DNA of 64,000 nucleotides from Bin80 sp964503085 (lineage in GTDB: Bacteria; Bacteroidota; Rhodothermia; Rhodothermales; Bin80), in assembly GCA_964503085.1 (NCBI GenBank), contig CAZCYQ010000007.1:28582-92581 (forward strand). Direction: 5' to 3'. The notes below the pieces were generated by a model that worked only from the letters and a program-made list of their open reading frames with translations, made no database searches and had not been told where the DNA came from. The translations under genes and the position numbers were made by a program. The first letter of the stretch is position 1. Every line of letters begins with the position of its first letter. Positions 25,949 to 35,754 of this stretch are shown in pieces.

Positions 25949-27205
25949 CTACCAGGTAATTGACATTCCCTTCGAAACCCTATTAATCTGCGTATGAACC
26001 AAATCGTTGGTGGCCGTACTCACACCATGTGATTTCGCCAACCCGCTCCACCAGCCAAGTAAATCTCTTGTTCGTCCAAGGAATTCATTGATTTTGGTGT
26101 CACTTATTCCAGCATGCCGCCCTAGTGCTCTAAGGTGGTCACTGCTTGGCGATTTGCCCTCACCCATCACCATAGTGCTCTGCTCTCCGCCTGGGCCATA
26201 TGAGAACGTTAAATCATAGGCTGGTGAGAGTTTCCATGTTCCCGTTTCATCCATGAGAAATGAAAAATTCTTGGAATGATCATCTCGATTGTGTGCCAAG
26301 ACGTTGAAGACAGCATACTTAAACATTTTTTCTGACTCCCGAACGTCGCGTGAAAGATGCAGGGTGAGTTCCAGTAGGTCCTGATAATCAAGAGCTGGAA
26401 TTCTATGATCCGAATGCAATAATCCGCAAGGGGTGTGCATGTGCAAGCGACCGGTTTGGTTTTGATCAAAACGCTTGATCGCAAAATACCCGGCTCCCCG
26501 TTTCGCCGGAAACAGATGGGTAGGGGGGATCATAAGCCCGGCCCGCCGAGCCATTTCTGAATACACAAATTCCACGGCTCCCGCATCCGGGCCATCTTGC
26601 GAGTTCGCGAATTTGACAATCCATGGCTCATAGCCTTTCGGTAGAACCTGGCTCCCATGAGTGATCTGCCCGGTCTTATGATCGAATCCGATCAGTACTT
26701 TTGGCCGCGCGCCTGCTGACGATCCGTTACGTGCCAGAAGTTCGTCCAAAACATCCTCGGCTCCGCCTTCTAAAACATCATGTGACTGTTTGGCAAGCCG
26801 GTCCAAATCTACTCCGGTTATCTCCACAGCTTCGCGGTAGCGCGGTTCGTAAATCAACGCCCCCATACCCGATTTACCGACTTGTGCCAACCGATCAAGA
26901 GGGCTTAGCGTTTGTGGTAAAACGCCTCTCTTACGCATGGCCCTATCAAACAATAGTCGTCCCCAACCATCGGGTAAACTATCATTGAATACACCTGGCA
27001 GACCTTCAAAAAGTTCTGGTGGGAAAGTTTGTACCCCAGGTTTTAATGGTAAGCGGAAAGGAGACAAGTCGAGACCTCGACGAATAAAATCCGCATCATA
27101 TTCAAAATATATTTTCTGATCTCGACTGGCTAGATGTCCAACGAACACAGGGCCACTTCCAAAATCCAGTCCAACTTTTATGTGATGTACGGGCTTACGT
27201 CTCAT
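25949..27205 (-). CDS. hipA: HipA family serine/threonine kinase toxin
   Basis: 418 residues, usual HipA length. Toxin kinase of type II toxin-antitoxin pairs; E. coli HipA phosphorylates glutamyl-tRNA synthetase. N-terminal lobe VGLDFGSGPVFVGHLA, P-loop GSSAGARPKVLIG, WIVKFANSQDG (ATP lysine region), catalytic loop VLAHNRDDHSKNFSFL, and metal-binding LSPAYDLTF. All catalytic residues appear intact. Start overlaps the hipB stop (ATGA), the usual antitoxin-first order. Lies in an accessory-looking spot between carbohydrate genes. Confidence 0.92.
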   Translation of the reverse strand: MRRKPVHHIKVGLDFGSGPVFVGHLASRDQKIYFEYDADFIRRGLDLSPFRLPLKPGVQTFPPELFEGLPGVFNDSLPDGWGRLLFDRAMRKRGVLPQTLSPLDRLAQVGKSGMGALIYEPRYREAVEITGVDLDRLAKQSHDVLEGGAEDVLDELLARNGSSAGARPKVLIGFDHKTGQITHGSQVLPKGYEPWIVKFANSQDGPDAGAVEFVYSEMARRAGLMIPPTHLFPAKRGAGYFAIKRFDQNQTGRLHMHTPCGLLHSDHRIPALDYQDLLELTLHLSRDVRESEKMFKYAVFNVLAHNRDDHSKNFSFLMDETGTWKLSPAYDLTFSYGPGGEQSTMVMGEGKSPSSDHLRALGRHAGISDTKINEFLGRTRDLLGWWSGLAKSHGVSTATNDLVHTQINRVSKGMSITW

Positions 27206-27510
27206 GAGCGTGAACCACGTTTGCGCGTGGGACGAGTTTTGTTGGACAGGACATCATCAATGGAGGAGAATCTTCTTTGGTTCGGTGCGCTCGCCTCTAC
27301 GATTTTTCTCAGCCCCCCGACAACCAGCATGAGCTTCAATAAATTGTCAATAGATATGGCACCGCTTTGCTCAAATTTTCTAAGTGTAGATAGGGCAACC
27401 CCTGAACGCTTACTAAGGCCAGCTTGTGTAAGATTAAGCGCTAAGCGACGCTGTTTCATGTTCTGAGCGATCGCTATTTTCGCTCTTGTAGGTGTAATTA
27501 ATGATATCAT
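27202..27510 (-). CDS. hipB: HipB-like XRE-family antitoxin/repressor
   Basis: 102 residues. Helix-turn-helix (about 18-70): AIAQNMKQRRLALNLTQAGLSKRSGVALSTLRKFEQSG. Expected to bind HipA and repress the operon. The tail is basic (RPTRKRGSRS). Coupled to hipA by a 4-bp overlap. An 8-bp perfect inverted repeat lies just upstream (27539-27560), a candidate operator. Confidence 0.87.
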   Translation of the reverse strand: MISLITPTRAKIAIAQNMKQRRLALNLTQAGLSKRSGVALSTLRKFEQSGAISIDNLLKLMLVVGGLRKIVEASAPNQRRFSSIDDVLSNKTRPTRKRGSRS

Positions 27511-27538
27511 AATATAAATTATTTTGATTTATTCCTAA

Positions 27539-27560
27539 AAATACTATTATTTTAGTATTT
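27539..27560. promoter_or_regulatory. Candidate HipB operator, inverted repeat
   Basis: Perfect palindrome AAATACTA-(6 nt)-TAGTATTT, 29 bp upstream of the hipB start in an AT-rich stretch. Position and dyad symmetry fit autoregulation by a dimeric HTH antitoxin. A second short palindrome, ATGATATCAT, overlaps the start codon itself. Binding is inferred. Confidence 0.45.
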
Positions 27561-27616
27561 ATGGGATTTGAATAATTTTTGATGTCTGCGACAGTAAAAC
27601 GATAAAGTCGGCGTAG

Positions 27617-27838
27617 ATTTGGGAAAGCAAAGTCTTCAAAGTCTGTGACGGTGCTTGTACTGGGTATCCTACGAAGAGGCTCGTGATACGTGCTAAAGCG
27701 GATGTCCACGATGGCCAGAGACGAATTCTACACGCTGTTGCCTCATCACCGGACGGACGCACTATTGTTCACAAGAGCCTCGCAGATCCAGCCGGCAGCA
27801 GGCCTCTTATTCCACAAATTCACAACCGCCCGCCCTAA
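27617..27838 (+). pseudogene. Possible hemC (porphobilinogen deaminase) C-terminal fragment
   Basis: An open frame without a plausible start encodes CDGACTGYPTKRLVIRAK, then ILHAVASSPDGRTIVHKSL and ADPAG. The LHAV-SSPDG pattern resembles the third domain of HemC (LRALVGSPDGS). Only this piece is visible; there is a stop directly upstream. It could be a gene remnant near the hipBA insertion, or a chance resemblance. Confidence 0.28.
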
Positions 27839-27959
27839 CTAAAGGGGATTGGGGCCACCGTTGTGCCGCTTTCGCACGTGGCATATAAGAAGCGCATACG
27901 TACGAAAGATGACTAGAGAGTGCTAATTACTAAGGAGTTTTTGAGCAGATTCGTTCATG

Positions 27960-29573
27960 CTATCCTTGTTCAACTTTGGCCTGCGTATCAGCTTCATTGC
28001 CCCGAGCTAGGAGAGATTCCAGTGCTTCGAGCGATCGTCCCTTCGTCTCAGGAAGAGCAATGATTACAAAAACCAAGCCTAGCGCAGCCATAACACCATA
28101 CAGCAGGAAGGTCAGGGCGCTGCCCAGGTTCGCGAGTTCCCATGGGAAGACCAGTTGCACGGTGAAGCTGACGCCCGAGTTGATCAATCCAACAAAAGAA
28201 ATAGCCAGAGCACGCAGACGATTCGGGAAGAGTTCTGAGAACAGAACCCACATAACCGGTCCGAGAGACACAGCGAAGGAGGCAACAAATCCCAGAATAC
28301 CAACCAAAATAAGAATGGGATTCATGCTGATGGCGGCCGCGATCAACTCGGATTCATATTGTCGTGCGGTAGCAAGCCCCAGCGCAGACTCCAGAGCTCT
28401 TTTAAAGTCAACATCGGAGTTGAAGGTCGTATCCAGGATGGGTTGTAGTGCCTCCAGGCTTACCGCTGCGGGCAGAGCTACGTCTGATGTCAGAGTATAC
28501 GAGGCCCCATGGAATCCGTAAGCCAGGAGTGCCATGGCAATTGTAATGCCTGTGAGCCCTGTGATAAGCAAGGGTTTTCTTCCCAGTCGATCGACCAATG
28601 CAATAGCAACGATCGTAAAAGCCAGATTGACCAAGCCGACCAGTATGGCCTGAACGAAGGAAGCATTGGTTCCGATGCCCGACTGCTCGAAGATCATGGG
28701 AGCGTAGAAAAACACAGCATTAATTCCTGTGATTTGCTGTACAACGGCGATCACGATGCCGATGAGCAGTACAAATTTCATAGCGGGCGCAAACAGGGCT
28801 GTCAGGCCGACATTGGTCTTAGCGGCGTCTGCATCCAGACTGGCCTGTACTGCACGCAGATCTGCTTCTGCCTCTTCAGCCCCGCTTGCCCGGGTCATGA
28901 TGGCAAGGCCTTCGGAGATACGCCCTTTCATCACAAGCCAGCGTGGACTCTCAGGTACGGCAAAGAGTGCACCAAAATAGAGCACAGCGGGCAGTGTCTC
29001 GAGACCAAGCATCCAGCGCCAGTTGTGTTGACCAAACATCAGGGCTTCAGCCCAAGCACTGGTACTGTCACCCAGTTCCAGTATGAGGTAATTGGTGAAG
29101 AATGCGACTGAGATGCCGATGACGATATTGAGCTGGTTAAAGGAGACCATACGTCCCCGCAGTGCAGGTGGAGATATTTCCGCGATGTACATCGGAGCGA
29201 TAATGAGGGATGCTCCCACTCCAAGTCCGCCGACCATACGGGCGACGACCAGCAGCATATAGTTTGGCGCCAATGCTGAACCAATAGCCGAAACAGCGTA
29301 AAGTACGGCGGCCCAATAAAGGACGGTTCGGCGGCCTATGCGATTACTGAGCGGACCTGCCGCCAACATTGCCAGTGTTGAACTCAGCGTCAAAGAACTC
29401 ACTGCCCACCCAAGTTGAAGATTAGTCAGGTCAAATTCCACCTCAATAAAGCCGACCACTCCAGAAATAACCGAAGCATCAAAGCCCATAAGGAAACCTC
29501 CCAGGGCGACAATCAGGGCGGTCCGTGCCACATAAAGATTTTTAATCATTTCCAGCAAATTATTGATGCACAA
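27960..29573 (-). CDS. MFS sugar porter
   Basis: 537 residues with about 12 membrane helices. Sugar porter family (XylE/GLUT-like proton symport) motifs: GRRTVLYWAA after helix 2, PESPRWLVMKGR at the end of the first half, QQITGINAVFFYAPMIFEQSG in helix 7, VDRLGRKPLL, and PETKGRSLEALE at the end. Longer than XylE by an insertion of about 55 residues around residue 370-425 between helices 9 and 10. Probably imports a monosaccharide; substrate unknown. Start uncertain within about ten codons (MCINNLLEMIKNL). Confidence 0.9.
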   Translation of the reverse strand: MCINNLLEMIKNLYVARTALIVALGGFLMGFDASVISGVVGFIEVEFDLTNLQLGWAVSSLTLSSTLAMLAAGPLSNRIGRRTVLYWAAVLYAVSAIGSALAPNYMLLVVARMVGGLGVGASLIIAPMYIAEISPPALRGRMVSFNQLNIVIGISVAFFTNYLILELGDSTSAWAEALMFGQHNWRWMLGLETLPAVLYFGALFAVPESPRWLVMKGRISEGLAIMTRASGAEEAEADLRAVQASLDADAAKTNVGLTALFAPAMKFVLLIGIVIAVVQQITGINAVFFYAPMIFEQSGIGTNASFVQAILVGLVNLAFTIVAIALVDRLGRKPLLITGLTGITIAMALLAYGFHGASYTLTSDVALPAAVSLEALQPILDTTFNSDVDFKRALESALGLATARQYESELIAAAISMNPILILVGILGFVASFAVSLGPVMWVLFSELFPNRLRALAISFVGLINSGVSFTVQLVFPWELANLGSALTFLLYGVMAALGLVFVIIALPETKGRSLEALESLLARGNEADTQAKVEQG

Positions 29574-29661
29574 CGACCTCGGGATGCCAAGAGCGGGTCA
29601 GGTTTAGGTAAGGCAGAGAAATCGGCGTGCGATGCATACGACGTACCAAGGTACAAATTTT

Positions 29662-30801
29662 TTACAGGTTCTTAATCAGGGCAGTCCAGGCTTGTCGAAC
29701 AGTATTCGGACTGTATTCCGTTTCATAATGCCTACGTGCAGCGAAGGACTTATCCTGCCAGATTTCTCTATTACTCAATGTTATAAGTGCATTTGCAATT
29801 GCCTCGGGATCACGCGGTGGCACAAGAGACGCGCCCTGTCCTTCATTTACCAGGGCTTCAAGCACTGGCAGCTTGGTGATGATCATGGGTGTTCCAGCAC
29901 TTAGTGCCTCCATGATAGCTAAGGGCTGCGCCTCGTGAGCAAGTAAACTCGGCAGCGCAAACACATCCGCAGTTTGATGCAACTTGGCAACAGTCCTTCG
30001 GTCAGAAATCGGTCCGTGGATTACAACGGTGTCCTGAAGCCCCAGGCGTTCAACTTCGCTGCGAAACCTTCCTTCATCACTTTCAATATTCCAGCGTCCA
30101 GCAAAATGTGCTTTGAGGGACAGCCCCTTTTTGGTTGCGATGGCAATGGCCTGTAGAAGATCATAGCAACCTTTTTCCCTGATCATATGACTCAGGAATA
30201 ACACACGGATAGTGCTTGAAGCAGCATTATTTTCGTGCTTGATGCGGAATTCGTCCTCAGTTGCAATTTGGGGCACATAATTGGGAATGACACAAAGTTT
30301 ATGTGCTGGTACATAAGCCTCGATTTGGTTTGCCAGTTCACGGCTTAGAACGACCACGCGATCCAGTCTTCGGACCAGCTTCCGGGCCGAGGCTGCCATG
30401 GACCAGTGTGTGAAAATTCTGGAGAAGTTTCCCCAATGCACCACGGCGACGACCGGCTGATTGGGGCGCAGGCAGGGTATTACAGCCGTAAGGTCACGCC
30501 AATGTCCTGAGGGTTGGCTGGAAATGTTTGCCCAGAGCACCGGGTTACCATCGTTAAGCCTAGATTTTAGCTTTGGTTTGAGTTTGAGATAGTGCTGAAT
30601 GGTCTGCCTCGCTCCTGAGTACCCTGAAGACAGCAAGGCCCGGTTGGTGAGAGTCATGTTGAATTGCTTGACATTATGATCTTGTTCAAGCAGCTGAGCC
30701 AGGCTGTGTGTTGCAAGACTTTGCCCATCTATTGGAGGGGGGAATCGCCCAATAACGTGAACCGTTCTCAATCCGTTAGGTCCGGGCAGGGTCTGTGTCA
30801 T
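29662..30801 (-). CDS. GT4-family glycosyltransferase
   Basis: 379 residues, GT-B fold. N-terminal half with VHVIGRFPPPIDGQSLATHSLA; C-terminal half with IRVLFLSHMIREKGCYDLLQAI, VVIHGPISDRRTVAKLHQTADVFALPSLLAHEAQPLAIMEALSAGTPMI, where the E-x7-E of retaining GT4 enzymes can be seen (HEAQPLAIME). Likely transfers a sugar to an exopolysaccharide, lipid or LPS acceptor. No glycan cluster surrounds it, so the acceptor is unknown. Confidence 0.88.
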   Translation of the reverse strand: MTQTLPGPNGLRTVHVIGRFPPPIDGQSLATHSLAQLLEQDHNVKQFNMTLTNRALLSSGYSGARQTIQHYLKLKPKLKSRLNDGNPVLWANISSQPSGHWRDLTAVIPCLRPNQPVVAVVHWGNFSRIFTHWSMAASARKLVRRLDRVVVLSRELANQIEAYVPAHKLCVIPNYVPQIATEDEFRIKHENNAASSTIRVLFLSHMIREKGCYDLLQAIAIATKKGLSLKAHFAGRWNIESDEGRFRSEVERLGLQDTVVIHGPISDRRTVAKLHQTADVFALPSLLAHEAQPLAIMEALSAGTPMIITKLPVLEALVNEGQGASLVPPRDPEAIANALITLSNREIWQDKSFAARRHYETEYSPNTVRQAWTALIKNL

Positions 30802-31323
30802 TGGAAATGCAAATCTGTGGAAGGAGGGGTACCTAGTTGATTATGGGGGATTACTATTGTCTGTATCTCCGTTATTTTGAGTTAACTCTTATATCCGGTT
30901 CACGGATCAACGAGCTCTATGGCGAAATGGATGAGCTTCGTATAGGTCATTAATTCTTATAGATTTTGTGGCCAGGGTTTACAGCCGCGTCTCACATTTG
31001 TACGGTCTGTTACCGCCACAGCCTTGGGTTGAAGTTACCATCTGGTAATGTGCAGTAGTTCCTAGCTACAAAGCCCGAACCCTATGAGGCGTTGTCACGT
31101 CTCTTGGAGACGCACCCTGTCAGAATTAACCTGAAAGTACGGTTCGGCACAATAAGGTACTGCAACCGTTGGACAGCCCGGAAGCCTGCGCGGAACCCGG
31201 CGCAGACTTGGATCAAACACGTCTCCTTTACCGGATGGAACCCTGAATCGATATGCCAAATAATTCCGAAATTAAGTATCTAGATAGTAAGTAGAGGGCT
31301 CACGTTCAACCGTTCGACGGACC
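30802..31323. other. Intergenic region upstream of the TonB receptor
   Basis: About 520 bp between divergent genes. No convincing coding frame or RNA. It should contain promoters in both directions. Confidence 0.5.
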
Positions 31324-34176
31324 ATGTTTATAGCAATCAAGACGCTTCGTTGTTTAATCTTCTCGGTTTTGCTGGTGCTTGCCGCTCTCGTTCCTGCTGC
31401 AAATGCGCAGCTTGCTGTTCAGGGAACTGTAACTGACGGCGAGACAAATCAGCCCTTTCCTGGCGTTAGCGTTTCTGTACGTGGGACCACACTCGGTACC
31501 ACAACGGCTGAGGATGGCACGTATTCGTTGCAAGTGCCTGCTGGAGATGTAACGCTGGTATTCAGTTTTGTTGGGTATCGCACACAGGAATTCAATGTAT
31601 CAGTGAGTGGCGAGACAATTGATGTAGTTCTTCAGTCAAATGTACTTGGTCTGGATGAGTTTGTTGTTGTGGGTTCACGACGACAACCTCGACTGTTGAA
31701 AGACTCGGCCGTGCCGGTTGATGTACTGGGTCCCTCCGATTTACATTCGATGGGCAGTACCGATGTGGACGATATGGTGCGAACACAAATCCCGTCCTAT
31801 AATCTGCAGGCCTTAAATGGTGATGAAGCTGCAATTGTGCGTCCGGCTACGCTGCGCGGACTGCCGACAGACAACGTGATTGTGCTGGTTAATGGAAAAC
31901 GCCGGCATCGATCCGGCTCCATTGCATTATCAGCAGGTTCCCTGAACGAGGGGGCACAGGGGCCGGATCTCAACATGATTCCGACAATTGCTTTGCGACA
32001 AATTGAGATATTACGTGACGGCGCCACAGCCCAATATGGAGCGGATGCCATAGCCGGTGTTTTTAATTTGCAGCTTCGCGAAGACGCACAGGGAATACGT
32101 GCGCGACTACGATCCGGACAATATTTGAAGGGGGATGGGCGCTATGTGCATGCGGCAGCCAATACAGGGTTTTCGCTGCCGCGCAACGGTTTTGCAAATC
32201 TGAGCCTGGAGTATAGAGATGTGGAGCCTACCGTTCGTGGTGCTCAGCGTGATGATGCCCTAACCCTAGCCAGTCGTGGTTACCCTGTCGCGGATCCGGC
32301 GCAGACTTGGGGAAGTGCAGAAGTGAGTCACAGCGTCGTTGGATTCTTGAACAGTGGCTTTGATGTCACCCCGGGAATTAGAGGGTATGTTTTTGGGGGT
32401 GGGGGACGCAGAACCCAGGAATATGGTTTTTATTTCCGGGCACCAGGTACGTCAACGGCCCGCAGCAGCGTATTTCGTTTTGGTAGTGAACGGGCCGTAG
32501 TAGACCTTAATCCAGACGGTGGTGCGGATTGTCGCGGAGATAAAGCGCTGCCAGACCTAAATGCGACGAATGCGGAGATTCAGGGCTTTATTGATGAGTT
32601 CCAAGGGGAGTGTTTTTTGTTTAATGAAATATTTCCGGGAGGATTCACTCCGCGATTTGGGGGAGATGTATTTGATATCAGTTTGACGGCAGGCGTGCGC
32701 AGTGACAAAATTGACGGTCTGAACTGGGACATCAGTGTCAGTGGGGCCCGAAGCCTGTTGAATTTTTTCCTTTATCGATCAGTCAACGCTTCCTATGGCC
32801 CAGACACGCCGACCTCCTTCAAACCGCGGTCCTATTTTCAACAAGAAGCGGAAGTGTTGGCAGCTTTCTCTATTCCGCTTGCCGTGCGCCGGCTGGCTTC
32901 CCCGATCCATTTGGCTTGGGGGGCAACTTGGCGTACGGAAATTTTTGAGAGCCGACCCGGAGATCCTCAATCCTGGAAACCGGGTCCGTACGCTGATCAG
33001 GGGTTCAGTGTTGGTTCCAATGGCTATCAGGGGCTGAATCCAGATTTTGCAGGCCGGTGGTCCCGGCCTAATTTCGCCATCTATGTAGATGCCGAAGCGG
33101 ATCTTACTCGGCGTCTTCTGGGCAACGTTGCTGTGCGGTATGAAAATTTTACCACTGAATTTGGAAGCACGCTGAACGGAAAGCTAGCAGCATTGTACCG
33201 GGTGTCGGATCGTATTTCGCTGCGTGCTACGACAAGTACGGGATTTCGTGCGCCAACACCAGGACAGGCAAATCTGAATGTATTCCGGACGACGGGGTTT
33301 TCGAAAGAGCATGGATTGATAGAAATTGGAGTTTTACCGTCAGTACATCCCATCTCGCAAGCATTAGGAGGAAAGCCGTTGACCCCAGAGTTTGCCACCA
33401 GTGTGTCGTCAGGGGTAATTGCAGAGATCAGTGAGGATATTACATTGACGGCTGATTTTTTCCAGATCAACGTGCGCGACCGTCTTTCTCTCACAGGTAG
33501 CATTCCCATCACAGACGAGATTATACAGATCATTGACCCGAAAAACTTGCTGGGGGGGATCACTAACATTAGAGAAGTTCGTTTTTATTCAAATGATTTC
33601 AGTACAAGGACCAATGGTTTGGACGTACTGTTGGCGTGGCAGCGTGAATGGGAGCCTACACATGCCATTTCCGGTAGCATTGCGTGGAACTGGACGTCTA
33701 CATCCCTCACCCATTTCACGCCTCCAAGCGAGATCACTAATTTCCTTGGCGAAACGTTGCGAGATCCACTGCCACTAGGTTTGCTCACCAGACGCCGTCA
33801 GGTTGAAATAGAAGAATTGAATCCAAAACATCGACTGGTTGCAACACAACGGTATTTGCTGGACAGATGGTCTGCACTCTTTCGTGTGAGTTGGTTCGAC
33901 AGCTGGCAGGCCTGCAGGTTTGCCAGTTCTACCTGCACTGAGGATGGTATCAGTGTTCTGGATTATTTTCCAAGCGTCTGGCTTACGGATGTTGAGATTG
34001 GTTATGCATTCCGGGATTTCTGGCAAGTCACACTTGGTGTGAACAATCTGTTTGATATAGCCCGCAGCGCTCATATGGAAGAGACGCATCGGCAAGGCAA
34101 TCTATCTCCACGCAGCCTGCCATTTGATCACAATGGTACTTCGGTGTATTTACGAATTGCTGCGGATCTGTACTGA
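31324..34176 (+). CDS. TonB-dependent outer-membrane receptor
   Basis: 950 residues. Signal peptide (cleavage after ANA, about residue 28), CarboxypepD-reg-like domain (VQGTVTDGETNQPFPGVSVSV, about 32-115), plug domain with RGLPTDNVIVLVNGKRRH and IEILRDGATAQYGADAIAGVFNL (about 130-250), then a beta barrel ending in the aromatic residue of VYLRIAADLY. Imports an energised substrate. There is no SusD partner next to it, so it is not a classical SusCD pair; the next gene is a sugar isomerase-like protein, which hints at a carbohydrate ligand. Cysteine pairs in the barrel (DCRGD, GECF; CRFASSTC) may form disulfides. Confidence 0.92.
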   Translation: MFIAIKTLRCLIFSVLLVLAALVPAANAQLAVQGTVTDGETNQPFPGVSVSVRGTTLGTTTAEDGTYSLQVPAGDVTLVFSFVGYRTQEFNVSVSGETIDVVLQSNVLGLDEFVVVGSRRQPRLLKDSAVPVDVLGPSDLHSMGSTDVDDMVRTQIPSYNLQALNGDEAAIVRPATLRGLPTDNVIVLVNGKRRHRSGSIALSAGSLNEGAQGPDLNMIPTIALRQIEILRDGATAQYGADAIAGVFNLQLREDAQGIRARLRSGQYLKGDGRYVHAAANTGFSLPRNGFANLSLEYRDVEPTVRGAQRDDALTLASRGYPVADPAQTWGSAEVSHSVVGFLNSGFDVTPGIRGYVFGGGGRRTQEYGFYFRAPGTSTARSSVFRFGSERAVVDLNPDGGADCRGDKALPDLNATNAEIQGFIDEFQGECFLFNEIFPGGFTPRFGGDVFDISLTAGVRSDKIDGLNWDISVSGARSLLNFFLYRSVNASYGPDTPTSFKPRSYFQQEAEVLAAFSIPLAVRRLASPIHLAWGATWRTEIFESRPGDPQSWKPGPYADQGFSVGSNGYQGLNPDFAGRWSRPNFAIYVDAEADLTRRLLGNVAVRYENFTTEFGSTLNGKLAALYRVSDRISLRATTSTGFRAPTPGQANLNVFRTTGFSKEHGLIEIGVLPSVHPISQALGGKPLTPEFATSVSSGVIAEISEDITLTADFFQINVRDRLSLTGSIPITDEIIQIIDPKNLLGGITNIREVRFYSNDFSTRTNGLDVLLAWQREWEPTHAISGSIAWNWTSTSLTHFTPPSEITNFLGETLRDPLPLGLLTRRRQVEIEELNPKHRLVATQRYLLDRWSALFRVSWFDSWQACRFASSTCTEDGISVLDYFPSVWLTDVEIGYAFRDFWQVTLGVNNLFDIARSAHMEETHRQGNLSPRSLPFDHNGTSVYLRIAADLY

Positions 34177-34295
34177 TTCATGTTTAGGCGCAACTTTATT
34201 TTGAATTAAGTATCTGTATGGAGATATGGCTGATCTTGATCGGCAATCAAACTTTACAAGCTCCCAGTTGACAGATTTGGTCCTTTAACTGACAG

Positions 34296-35162
34296 TTGAT
34301 CATGCGTTCATCTCGTCGACAGTTCTTCAAACTTCCGCTAGGGGAATTACTCACATCCATCACGCGATGGGAGAGTTCCCTGCAGTTTGGTCTTGTAACC
34401 TATTTATGGGGGCGAGACTGGGATATTCCGACGCTCATTGATAACTGCCAGATTGCTGGTGCAGGGGGTGTGGAGCTGAGGACGGAGCACGCTCATGGGG
34501 TAGAGGTCCATCTACGACCCGCCGAGCGTGCTGCAGTTAATGCGCAGTTTGCAGACAGTGATGTGCTATTGCTGGGATTGGGAACGAACTGGGCCTTTCA
34601 CCATCGCGAGCCCGCGCGATTGGCGCACGAAATTACCGCTGCGAAGGCTTCAATAGTACTCTCTCATGATGTAGGGGGTAGTGGTGTAAAGGTTAAGCCG
34701 GATGCTTTACCACGTGAAGTAGATGAAGCGCAGACTATTGCCCAAATTGGACGTGCGCTGCGGATACTTGGACAGTATGGAGAAGATTATGGTCAGGAGA
34801 TTCGTCTTGAGGTTCATGGCCAACGTACAGACCAGCTGCCGGTCGTTCGACGAATCATGGAAGCCGCCGACCATCGAAATGTCAGGGTCTGTTGGAATTG
34901 CAACGAGGCCGACTTGAATGAGCCCGGGCTGGCACACAATTTTGAGCTTGTTCGCGAATATTTTGGACAAACTGTTCATATTCGTGAGCTGGATGTCGGC
35001 ACGTATCCCTATCGACAGCTATTTGAGTTGTTGCAAGCGTCAGAATATGCAGGCTGGATTTTGTTAGAGGCACGGACAGAGCCCGACGATCGTGTAGCCG
35101 CCCTGGGACATCAGCGGTTTCTGTTTGACAGTCTGATTGAGCTGACAAAGAAGAGCGGTTAG
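34296..35162 (+). CDS. Sugar phosphate isomerase/epimerase-like TIM-barrel protein
   Basis: 288 residues, AP-endonuclease-2-like TIM barrel (xylose isomerase-like). Seen: GLVTYLWGRDWDIPTLIDNC, GGVELRTEHAHGVE, EIRLEVHGQ, VRVCWNCNEADL, VHIRELDVGTYPY and GWILLEART, which supply the metal-ligand Glu/His/Asp. The N-terminus SSRRQFFKLP matches the twin-arginine consensus S-R-R-x-F-x-K, as in secreted members of this family, but the following hydrophobic stretch is poor, so export is doubtful. About 120 bp after the TonB receptor, probably co-expressed. Confidence 0.8.
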   Translation: MIMRSSRRQFFKLPLGELLTSITRWESSLQFGLVTYLWGRDWDIPTLIDNCQIAGAGGVELRTEHAHGVEVHLRPAERAAVNAQFADSDVLLLGLGTNWAFHHREPARLAHEITAAKASIVLSHDVGGSGVKVKPDALPREVDEAQTIAQIGRALRILGQYGEDYGQEIRLEVHGQRTDQLPVVRRIMEAADHRNVRVCWNCNEADLNEPGLAHNFELVREYFGQTVHIRELDVGTYPYRQLFELLQASEYAGWILLEARTEPDDRVAALGHQRFLFDSLIELTKKSG

Positions 35163-35244
35163 GGACAATCGTTACGGGTCGGATGACTCGGCAGGTGTTC
35201 CTAGATACTCTTGTTACGGTTTAACAGGTAGGTCTGTCTGAAAC

Positions 35245-35280
35245 AAAAAGAGGCCTCGCTCTCAATGGTGCGAGGCCTCT
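35245..35280 (-). terminator. Rho-independent terminator of ssrA
   Basis: 11-bp perfect stem AGAGGCCTCGC / GCGAGGCCTCT (35249-35259 and 35270-35280) with a 10-base loop; on the minus strand it is followed by TTTTT. It lies directly 3' of ssrA. Confidence 0.88.
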
Positions 35281-35284
35281 GTCG

Positions 35285-35649
35285 TGGAGATGCCGGGAAT
35301 CGAACCCGGGTCCGAAGAGTCGAACGATCAAGCGTCTACGTGTGTAGGTCGTCCTTAATGTCTCGTCTGTGCCCTTTGGCGTGCGACCAATGCCAGGTCA
35401 GATAAAGGCTGATCAATACTCTATATGGAATGCAGCCGGAATTCAAAATAGAGTCCCCACAATTGACGATGCCTTACGGACTGCCTGTGGGAGGGCGTGT
35501 CCGCAAAACAGATGGCGGGGTTATGCCGCCATCGCGTACGAGTAATCGTTCGCAGTTACAGGTTCCTGACGTAATTCACGAGCTCAAGTCAGGTTAGCTC
35601 GACACGCAACTTGCCGCGCGATGCTGTCCGTCGAAGCCAGATCATCCCC
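35285..35649 (-). ncRNA. ssrA: tmRNA (transfer-messenger RNA)
   Basis: About 365 nt. Rescues stalled ribosomes by acting first as alanyl-tRNA, then as template for a degradation tag. The 5' end GGGGATG pairs with the 3' CATCTCC to form the acceptor stem (one G-U); 3' domain contains the T-loop GGGTTCGATTCCCGG. The 5' GGCTTCGACGG motif is typical. The tag frame reads ANDYSYAMAA then TAA (about 35527-35560). The 3' CCA is not encoded: the discriminator A is followed by CGA. A strong terminator follows. On minus strand. Confidence 0.96.
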
Positions 35650-35754
35650 ATTAAGTCAAATAACTCTAATGGGTACGCCTGAATGCAACCAAGGTTGCAC
35701 CTGAGTATGTCATTGCCAGCGTGGATCGTCAGTACGTAATGGTTGTTAGCGAAG

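Noticed and set aside
25648..25959. 103-codon plus-strand open frame between the glycosidase and hipA
   Set aside because: No family features, implausible composition, and it overlaps the glycosidase promoter region.
35281..35310. A separate tRNA suggested by the T-loop GGGTTCGATTCCCGG
   Set aside because: It is the 3' tRNA-like domain of tmRNA; the tag frame, paired 5' end and terminator fit ssrA.
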